This document shows, one piece after another, positions 13,897-18,585 of a DNA stretch of 18,585 nt. Below the pieces are notes generated by a model that worked only from the letters and a program-made list of their open reading frames with translations, was not told the origin of the DNA and did no database searches. The position numbers and the translations under genes are program-made. This stretch comes from Hyphomicrobiales bacterium (GTDB lineage: Bacteria > Pseudomonadota > Alphaproteobacteria > Rhizobiales > Beijerinckiaceae), in the NCBI GenBank assembly GCA_947374125.1, contig CANCAR010000030.1, forward strand, positions 1-18,585, read 5' to 3'. Position 1 is the first letter of the stretch; every line of letters starts with the position of its first letter.

Positions 13897-14348
13897 TTTG
13901 TAAAAACACAATCCTTTTCGCTGCCATCCTCATGGATCACCATGGCAAAACGACCCTCGCGATGCAGCGATGCCATCCCCGTGTGCCAAGTGTCGGGGCG
14001 GTAGCTGATCGCCAAACCTTGTGGAACGGTAAAAGCTGCAAGCGTTGCTGGATCGGGCCTGCCCTGCCCATCATCGCGGGCGACCACGACGACATAGTCC
14101 GTATCCGCCAAGGGAATGAAAACCTGAACGGAGAAGGGATGACGCTCCATCTCAGCCACATCGAACGGAAACGAAGCAGGCTGGGTCCGGATCAGGGCCA
14201 AATTGGATCGGGCTTCATCACGTGGATTATCGAGATCAACCGTAAAATTAAGCCTTGGATTGGCAAGAGAGGCGTCGAGGAGTGCGCCATAGGGCTCGTA
14301 TGCCATCGCAGAGATAGGAATAGCCTTCACGATCCGCCGATTTACCAC
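13866..14348 (-). CDS. allA: Ureidoglycolate lyase (AllA) family protein
   Basis: This is 160 residues from GTG 14348; GTG 14330 (starting MKAIPI) is an equally reasonable start. The AllA fold pattern is visible: the N-terminal YEPYGALLD region, RSNLALIRTQPASFPFDVAEMERHPFSVQVFIPL (48-80), a strand DYVVVVA, then FTVPQGLAISYRPDTWHTGM (106-125), and an end FAMVIHEDGSEKDC. AllA enzymes split (S)-ureidoglycolate into glyoxylate and urea late in allantoin degradation. The hydantoinase paralogue downstream on the same strand suggests both act on one ureide pathway. No allantoinase, allantoate amidohydrolase or glyoxylate gene is in view, so the physiological substrate remains open. Confidence 0.8.
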   Translation of the reverse strand: MVNRRIVKAIPISAMAYEPYGALLDASLANPRLNFTVDLDNPRDEARSNLALIRTQPASFPFDVAEMERHPFSVQVFIPLADTDYVVVVARDDGQGRPDPATLAAFTVPQGLAISYRPDTWHTGMASLHREGRFAMVIHEDGSEKDCVFTKVVPFQVVLF

Positions 14349-14379
14349 GATGATACCGCCCTGATGCGATGCACATGCC

Positions 14380-14402
14380 TTTGCCTAAATGTTTTTGGCA
14401 AA
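14380..14402. promoter_or_regulatory. Candidate operator upstream of the allA-hydantoinase operon
   Basis: TTTGCC (14380-14385) and GGCAAA (14397-14402) are exact inverted copies separated by 11 bases, with a CATG on each outer side (14374-14377 and 14403-14406). The site is 32 bases upstream of the allA start within the allA/kup divergent region. The regulator is unknown and the arms are short. Confidence 0.3.
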
Positions 14403-14602
14403 CATGAAGCGTCATTCTGCTCGTAATCTTGCGTGTGTCGGTGGTGAGGTCAATAGGCCAAGCTTTGGCTTACGCCCCTTCAACGCGAACCTTTATTCAC
14501 GATGAGGATAATTCCAACCGCATGGGCCTGTCCGAGTGTTTGTTTGATTGTGGTTGAAGGATGTCCGTGATACCGAGACGCAGCGTTTTTTGAGTGCGTA
14601 AT

Positions 14603-16543
14603 ATGAACGATGTCGGTATGCCGTCTTCGCCTGCCCTCCAAGCTTCGGTGAATGGCGCTCAAAGCTCTCACGCTCCCCAATCCCCACATCGAATGGCGTT
14701 TTGGGGTCTGGTTGTTGGCTCTCTCGGCGTTGTCTATGGCGATATCGGAACGAGCCCGCTTTACGTGTTTCGAACCGCGATTGCCTCGGCACGCGGCGGC
14801 GATATCGGGTTTGAAGAAAACGTCATCGGCATTTTATCGCTGATCCTCTGGACGCTGACGATCAGTGTGACGATCAAATATGTCTGTTTGATTTTACGCG
14901 CCGACAATAATGGCGAAGGCGGCACGCTTTCGCTGATGGCGCTGGCGCAACGGGCCATTGGGCGGCAGACTTTTATGGTTTTCGTTCTCGGCGTTTTGGG
15001 CGCAGCCTTGTTTGCGGGGGATGCCGTGATCACGCCCGCCATCTCCGTGTTATCGGCGGTGGAAGGGCTTAAATTCGTTTCACCGCAATTTACCAATTTC
15101 GTCTTGCCCTTGACGGTCATCATTCTGATTGCGCTGTTTGTCTTCCAAAGCAAAGGCACGGATACGGTTGGCAAATTGTTCGGGCCGATCATGATTGTGT
15201 GGTTTTTGACGCTGGCGATTGGCGGCGTTTCGCATATTGCCGATAGCCCAAAAATTCTGCTCGCGCTGAACCCAGGCTATGCGGCGACGTTTCTCTGGCA
15301 CAAGGGTGCGCTGGGTATTCTGGTTCTGGGCTCGGTATTTCTGGCCGTCACGGGTGGCGAGGCGCTTTATGCCGACCTTGGCCATTTTCGGCGCGGCCCA
15401 ATTCAAACGGCTTGGCTTGGCCTTGTTTTCCCATGCCTCGGCATCAACTATGTTGGCCAGGGCGCAATGCTGCTGTCGCACCCCGAAGCGGCATCCGATC
15501 CCTTCTTTCTCCTGTTTCCTAAATGGGCGACGCTTCCGATTGTTGTTCTCGCCACGCTTGCGACCATTATTGCCAGCCAAGCAACGATCACGGGGGCGTT
15601 CTCGCTTTTTCGCCAAGCGATTCAATTGCGGCTGTTGCCCCGTTTGGTCGTCAAGCAAACTTCGGCATCCAATCGGGGGCAGATTTACCTGCCGCAGATC
15701 AACTTTATCCTTTTAGCGGGGGTGTTGTTTCTGGTTCTCGCGTTTCGCTCATCCGACAACCTTGCCGCGGCCTATGGCGTGGCGGTGACGGGCACCGAGC
15801 TCGTAACAACCAGCCTGATGTTTATCGTCATCACGAAATACTGGAAACTTTCGACGCTGACGACCATCGTGATGCTGGTGCCGTTTTTCCTTCTCGAAAT
15901 CGTGTTTTTATCCGCAAACCTCACGAAAATATTCGAAGGCGGCTATTTGCCGCTCACTTTCGCAGCCGTTCTTTGCTTCACCATGTGGACATGGATGCGG
16001 GGGACAAAAGTTCTCAGTGAAAAAATTCGAGCCGAAGACATGCCTTTGGACCTTTTCATGACGTCTGCGATGAAAAGCGAGATGAAAATGGCCAAAGGCA
16101 CGGCGGTTTATCTCACCAGCAATCCAGGTCTTGCGCCAACGGCGATGCTGCATGTTGTGAAACATTTCAACGCGCTGCATCAGCAGAATGTGTTTTTGAC
16201 CGTTTTAACCGCCGAGATTCCGCAGGTGGCCGATGCCGATCGCGTTCAATTGACCCGAATTAACGAGCATTTCAGCCATGCGGTCGTGAATTTTGGCTTT
16301 ATGGAAGACCCAAACGTGCCGCTGGCGCTGAGCAAGGTCAAAGATGGCGATATCGATTTTACGACCATGAAAACCTCCTATGTGCTCTCGCGTCGCCGCA
16401 TTAAACCGGCCATCGGCAGCGTGTTACCGCCTTGGCAGGACAATTTTTTCGTCAACCTAACCCGTGTCAGCGCCAATGCCGCCGATTATTTCCACATTCC
16501 CATCGATCAATCGGTCGAGATTGGGCATCAATATTTGGTGTAG
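14603..16543 (+). CDS. kup: Kup/Trk-type low-affinity potassium transporter
   Basis: ATG 14603 gives 646 residues and has GAG 8 bases upstream; GTG 14594 is in frame but lies in the ribosome-site area. After a 30-residue polar N-terminus comes the family signature LVVGSLGVVYGDIGTSPLYVF (36-56). About twelve membrane segments follow, including FAGDAVITPAISVLSAVEG, GGEALYADLGHFRRGPI and SQATITGAFSLFRQAIQL. A ~150-residue cytoplasmic C-terminal domain begins near TWMRGTKVL and ends in MKTSYVLSRRRIKP and FFVNLTRVSANAADYFHIP. Kup imports K+ (and Cs+) with protons. The protein is full length. TTGATT-17-GTGATA (14544-14572) is a possible promoter. It converges with a DUF305 gene 6 bases away. Confidence 0.95.
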   Translation: MNDVGMPSSPALQASVNGAQSSHAPQSPHRMAFWGLVVGSLGVVYGDIGTSPLYVFRTAIASARGGDIGFEENVIGILSLILWTLTISVTIKYVCLILRADNNGEGGTLSLMALAQRAIGRQTFMVFVLGVLGAALFAGDAVITPAISVLSAVEGLKFVSPQFTNFVLPLTVIILIALFVFQSKGTDTVGKLFGPIMIVWFLTLAIGGVSHIADSPKILLALNPGYAATFLWHKGALGILVLGSVFLAVTGGEALYADLGHFRRGPIQTAWLGLVFPCLGINYVGQGAMLLSHPEAASDPFFLLFPKWATLPIVVLATLATIIASQATITGAFSLFRQAIQLRLLPRLVVKQTSASNRGQIYLPQINFILLAGVLFLVLAFRSSDNLAAAYGVAVTGTELVTTSLMFIVITKYWKLSTLTTIVMLVPFFLLEIVFLSANLTKIFEGGYLPLTFAAVLCFTMWTWMRGTKVLSEKIRAEDMPLDLFMTSAMKSEMKMAKGTAVYLTSNPGLAPTAMLHVVKHFNALHQQNVFLTVLTAEIPQVADADRVQLTRINEHFSHAVVNFGFMEDPNVPLALSKVKDGDIDFTTMKTSYVLSRRRIKPAIGSVLPPWQDNFFVNLTRVSANAADYFHIPIDQSVEIGHQYLV

Positions 16544-16549
16544 GCGGGT

Positions 16550-16954
16550 CTATTTTGCGTTTTTCGAAAGCCAGTCTTTCATAAGAGCGACCTCGCTTTC
16601 CTGCGCTTTGATGACGTCTTCAGCCAGTTTGCGAATGGCGGGGTCTTTGCCAAAGGCCAGCACCGTTTTGGCCATATCAATCGCACCCTGATGATGCGGG
16701 ATCATGCCACGGACAAAATCGGCATCGGCATTGCCGGAATATTCGATATCCATGTCCTTGTGCATTTTGTTCATCGCACCCGCATAGGCTTGGCTTGACG
16801 GACCCGTATCGCCTTTTGGTCCCATAGACTCCATCATTGCCGTTTGCGGCATTTGGCCATGTTGATGTGGTGTGCCGTTTTGCTGAGCAACGACGGCAAT
16901 ACCGCTTGCAGCCAGAACCGAAAACGCAACAGCGCCGATCAACATCCGCTTCAT
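16550..16954 (-). CDS. Exported DUF305 family protein (CopM-like)
   Basis: This 134-residue protein has a signal peptide (about 1-23, MKRMLIGAVAFSVLAASGIAVVA). A His/Met-rich linker (His30, His32, Met35, Met40, Met41) leads into the DUF305 helical domain. Its signature is MNKMHKDMD (61-69) and then FVRGMIPHHQGAIDMA (80-95). Met and His residues in these motifs are typical metal-ligand positions, and some relatives (CopM of cyanobacteria) bind copper in the periplasm. AAGGAAGAGG before ATG 16954 is a strong ribosome site. A 13-bp perfect palindrome lies at the likely transcription start. Metal binding is inferred from the family; no copper exporter gene is adjacent. Confidence 0.85.
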   Translation of the reverse strand: MKRMLIGAVAFSVLAASGIAVVAQQNGTPHQHGQMPQTAMMESMGPKGDTGPSSQAYAGAMNKMHKDMDIEYSGNADADFVRGMIPHHQGAIDMAKTVLAFGKDPAIRKLAEDVIKAQESEVALMKDWLSKNAK

Positions 16955-16970
16955 TGCCTCTTCCTTTTAT

Positions 16971-17018
16971 TGAGTCCGACTCATTGGCTCGACATAAGAC
17001 ATACGGGCTTTGCGGCAA
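16971..17018 (-). promoter_or_regulatory. Promoter/operator candidate of the DUF305 gene
   Basis: On the minus strand TTGCCG (17018-17013) and TATGTC (16996-16991) are 16 bases apart, putting the start near 16984. The perfect palindrome TGAGTC-C-GACTCA (16971-16983) lies exactly there, where a repressor would act. Both hexamers are imperfect, so the promoter is tentative; the palindrome itself is clear. Confidence 0.35.
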
Positions 17019-17056
17019 TTATGCGACGCGTCACGCGGAACTGTCTGAGGCCGGTA

Positions 17057-17079
17057 GGGGGACAAAAAATCTCTCCCCC
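17057..17079. other. GC hairpin after the CX4C repeat gene
   Basis: GGGGGA (17057-17062) and TCCCCC (17074-17079) form a 6-bp stem around an 11-base loop. Read on the minus strand it follows the stop at 17095 by 15 bases, but the T-run sits in the loop instead of after the stem, so it is an atypical terminator at best. Confidence 0.35.
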
Positions 17080-17094
17080 GGAAATAAAGGGAAA

Positions 17095-17532
17095 CTATCT
17101 TAATTTAACAAGGCCAGCCTTATTTGGAGAGCCCGCACAGCCCACTGACTGACACGCCATTGGAGACTGGTTTGGTGCGAGATGAGGCGGCTTAAAGGCT
17201 TCTATTTGAACGGGAACCAGCAAAAAGGGTGGCGTACCGCAACCCCATGACGGACAAATCTTCGGAGGCTGAATTGGTACGAAAATAGGCGGTTTAACCG
17301 GCAAGATCCGGATCGGAATCAATTTAAAAGGAGGAGTACCACAGCCCCATGATGGGCAAACCATGGGAGGCCTGTCGGTTATTTGAATGGATGGAATAAC
17401 GGGCTTTGGCTGGACCGTCTCGGCAAACGCTGACCCTGCAACGAATAGCCATAAAGCAGCCACCAAACACAAAAATACCCGTTTAAAAAACATCCAACGC
17501 ACCCATAACTCTAAAAAGAGATTACGCATCAT
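17095..17532 (-). CDS. Exported Pro/Cys protein with three CX4C repeats of 34-residue period
   Basis: This is 145 residues from ATG 17532; Met14 (17493) is an alternative start giving a more standard signal peptide (MFFKRVFLCLVAALWLFVAGSAFA). The mature chain from about residue 38 is built of repeats. Repeat 1 (55-88) contains VCPSWGCGTPPF, repeat 2 (89-122) contains ICPSWGCGTPPF, and repeat 3 (123-137, shortened) has ACQSVGCAGSPN. Cys pairs are 59/64, 93/98 and 127/132. Between them lie Pro and beta-branched residues (LIPIRILPVKPPIFVPIQ). I do not recognise a family. The layout suggests an extracytoplasmic repeat protein whose CX4C units form disulfides or bind metal; that is inference. A perfect 12-base direct repeat lies upstream. 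Confidence 0.65.
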   Translation of the reverse strand: MMRNLFLELWVRWMFFKRVFLCLVAALWLFVAGSAFAETVQPKPVIPSIQITDRPPMVCPSWGCGTPPFKLIPIRILPVKPPIFVPIQPPKICPSWGCGTPPFLLVPVQIEAFKPPHLAPNQSPMACQSVGCAGSPNKAGLVKLR

Positions 17533-17565
17533 CCCTTAAAAAATGAAGCGAAACTTTTTCAGAAG

Positions 17566-17595
17566 ATTGCAAAAGACCAGATCATTGCAAAAGAC
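17566..17595. repeat. 12-bp direct repeat upstream of the CX4C repeat gene
   Basis: ATTGCAAAAGAC occurs at 17566-17577 and again at 17584-17595, with an 18-base period. It lies 34-63 bases before ATG 17532, in the likely promoter region, and may be a tandem binding site. Confidence 0.45.
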
Positions 17596-17718
17596 TTGGC
17601 GTGGGTAAGTTGAATGTATGAAGAACAGGGCTTTTTTGACCGAGCAGGGGAGCAGGTTAGGGTTAAGAAAACGAATTTTTCCGACCTGCCCGCCTACACC
17701 CAAGACGATGTTGCTCCC

Positions 17719-17750
17719 CGTGGCTGCGCCACGCGTAGCCCCATCGGGGC
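17719..17750. other. Two GC-rich hairpins just 3' of tRNA-Ala
   Basis: CGTGGC-TGC-GCCACG (17719-17733) and GCCCC-ATC-GGGGC (17738-17750) lie within 40 bases of the tRNA 3' end. An alternative longer pairing uses CCACGC (17729-17734) with GCGTGG (17754-17759), partly inside the tRNA. There is no T-run, so they may guide 3' processing or factor-dependent termination. Confidence 0.4.
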
Positions 17751-17756
17751 GAAGCG

Positions 17757-17832
<76 letters not shown>

Positions 17833-17902
17833 ACGATGCACGCTGAACCGGGTTTGGGATCCGGCCCTCTTTGAACGCCCTAAAGCGCTCGCGACAGGGG
17901 GG

Positions 17903-17931
17903 TCTATAGCCCCCCAAGCCGTCCAACTCAA
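17903..17931 (-). promoter_or_regulatory. Promoter of tRNA-Ala with GC-rich discriminator
   Basis: On the minus strand TTGAGT (17931-17926) and TATAGA (17908-17903) are exactly 17 bases apart, about 70 bases upstream of the tRNA. The six bases after the -10 are all C (17902-17897), a GC-rich discriminator typical of promoters under stringent control. They mirror the G-run before the -10, making a 6-bp inverted repeat around it. Confidence 0.65.
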
Positions 17932-17969
17932 GCCCTCAGCTTAAATTTAAACCGAGAGTGAAACGAGGA

Positions 17970-18356
17970 TTAGACTTCCTCGTCGTGTTCAATATCGCCG
18001 TCGATCAGATCAGCGACGTCATCATCGCCCTCTTCCTCTTCTTCGAGGAAGGTTTCATCAGCAATATCATCGTCCTCGATTTCGACATCGACATCGACGT
18101 CGCTGAGCGGAATGTCCTTGCCGGACTCTTCCGCATCAACCTCATCGAGCGACACGAGCTCTGGACCGTCCACCAAAACGGCATCTGCATCGTCTTCGTC
18201 TACCGCTTTGGCCGCCATCTCAGGACGGCCAACCAAAACGGTCGGCTGATAAACGGTGCCGCATTTTGGGCAGAGGATGGGATCCTTCTGCAGATCATAA
18301 AATTTGGAGGCGCAGCTCTGGCACTGACGCTTGGTACCAAGTTCTGGTTTCGCCAA
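17970..18356 (-). CDS. TIGR02300 (FYDLN) family acidic zinc-ribbon protein
   Basis: TTG 18356 is the likely start. GAAGAGG sits 7 bases upstream, and the product then begins MAKPELGTKRQCQSCASKFYDL, the conserved family N-terminus, giving 128 residues. An ATG at 18518 is in frame but lies at the promoter. A zinc ribbon is visible as CQSC (12-15) and CPKC (29-32), with FYDLQKDP between them. The rest (51-128) is highly acidic and low-complexity (DVDVDVEIEDDDIADE, EEEEEGDDD). The family is restricted largely to Alphaproteobacteria and has no known function; a regulatory or protein-binding role is only inferred. It is divergent from the gene starting at 18560 and is followed by tRNA-Ala. Confidence 0.88.
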   Translation of the reverse strand: MAKPELGTKRQCQSCASKFYDLQKDPILCPKCGTVYQPTVLVGRPEMAAKAVDEDDADAVLVDGPELVSLDEVDAEESGKDIPLSDVDVDVEIEDDDIADETFLEEEEEGDDDVADLIDGDIEHDEEV

Positions 18357-18379
18357 GGGAAGACCTCTTCTCTCGTCTG

Positions 18380-18396
18380 GTCCGGCTATGCCGGAC
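18380..18396. other. Hairpin in the leader of the TIGR02300 gene
   Basis: GTCCGGC-TAT-GCCGGAC is a perfect 7-bp stem with a 3-base loop, 24-40 bases upstream of the TTG start. It could affect translation or stability of the ~127-base leader. Confidence 0.4.
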
Positions 18397-18489
18397 GGAA
18401 AAAGGACCGTTCCGCTTTTCCTTGGTCGATGCGTCCATAAAGCGGACGCGGACAGGATGACGGATTGATCCGACTGTGATAGTTCGCGG

Positions 18490-18518
18490 TATTCATCCCA
18501 GTCTGCACGCCACGTCAA
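18490..18518 (-). promoter_or_regulatory. Promoter of the TIGR02300 gene
   Basis: On the minus strand TTGACG (18518-18513) and TGAATA (18495-18490) are 17 bases apart. Initiation near 18483 would rule out the ATG at 18518 as a start and supports the TTG at 18356. Confidence 0.5.
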
Positions 18519-18559
18519 GTCCCTTCTTATCAGAAGCCTTGCTTATTAAGGACCCTTCT

Positions 18560-18585
18560 ATGTCTGGTTCCCATGAGGGTTCGCC
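18560..18585 (+). CDS. Start of a gene running off the window, possibly aroA
   Basis: ATG 18560 has AAGGA (18548-18552) 7 bases upstream, and the eight codons present read MSGSHEGS. Divergence from the TIGR02300 gene is the usual neighbourhood of aroA (3-phosphoshikimate 1-carboxyvinyltransferase) in Rhizobiales, and a polar Ser/His start fits. That is synteny from memory; eight residues cannot identify a protein. Confidence 0.4.

Noticed and set aside
13548..14426. 292-codon open frame on the plus strand
   Set aside because: It is antisense to both the hydantoinase and the AllA-like gene, with no ribosome site or recognisable domain.

Overview
The window looks like a chromosomal segment of an alphaproteobacterium, most likely a Rhizobiales-type (Hyphomicrobiales) organism. 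This rests on the FYDLN/TIGR02300 acidic zinc-ribbon gene, DUF2878 and DUF2938 membrane proteins, a PemK-type toxin of the form common in that class, and general codon style. No ribosomal RNA is present to fix the taxonomy. Genes are densely packed. The longest non-coding stretch is about 250 bases, and there is no integrase, transposase or CRISPR array.

Region 1 (1-9850) is a reductive pyrimidine degradation locus. It opens with the ferredoxin-like tail of dihydropyrimidine dehydrogenase subunit PreA. A block of four unrelated genes follows: an exported protein, a DUF2878 membrane protein, and a Phd/YefM-PemK toxin-antitoxin pair with its own promoter and operator. Next comes a RutR-type TetR repressor on the minus strand, divergent from an N-carbamoyl-beta-alanine amidohydrolase and a dihydropyrimidinase. 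These two are followed, tightly packed, by an ABC importer (ATPase, two permeases and an NMT1/THI5-type binding protein). The divergent promoter region carries a perfect 16-bp palindrome, TTGACCAATTGGTCAA, which fits the published RutR box. Uracil or thymine would be reduced by PreT/PreA, ring-opened by dihydropyrimidinase, and cleaved to beta-alanine (or the 3-aminoisobutyrate analogue), CO2 and ammonia. The importer would feed in a substrate whose identity the sequence does not settle.

Region 2 (9850-10825) is a visibly AT-rich patch. It holds a 56-residue membrane protein overlapping a membrane-anchored protein of unknown family, and is probably acquired DNA. Region 3 (10826-12378) has a DUF2938-TspO operon divergent from a small secreted lysine-rich protein. 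Region 4 (12392-14348) is a minus-strand operon of an AllA-like ureidoglycolate lyase and a second dihydropyrimidinase/hydantoinase paralogue, suggesting a second cyclic-ureide pathway.

Region 5 (14603-18585) contains the Kup potassium transporter, a DUF305 exported metal-binding-type protein, and an exported protein with three CX4C repeats of 34-residue period. It ends with tRNA-Ala(GGC) behind a stable-RNA-type promoter, the TIGR02300 gene starting at TTG, and the first codons of a divergent gene that by neighbourhood could be aroA.
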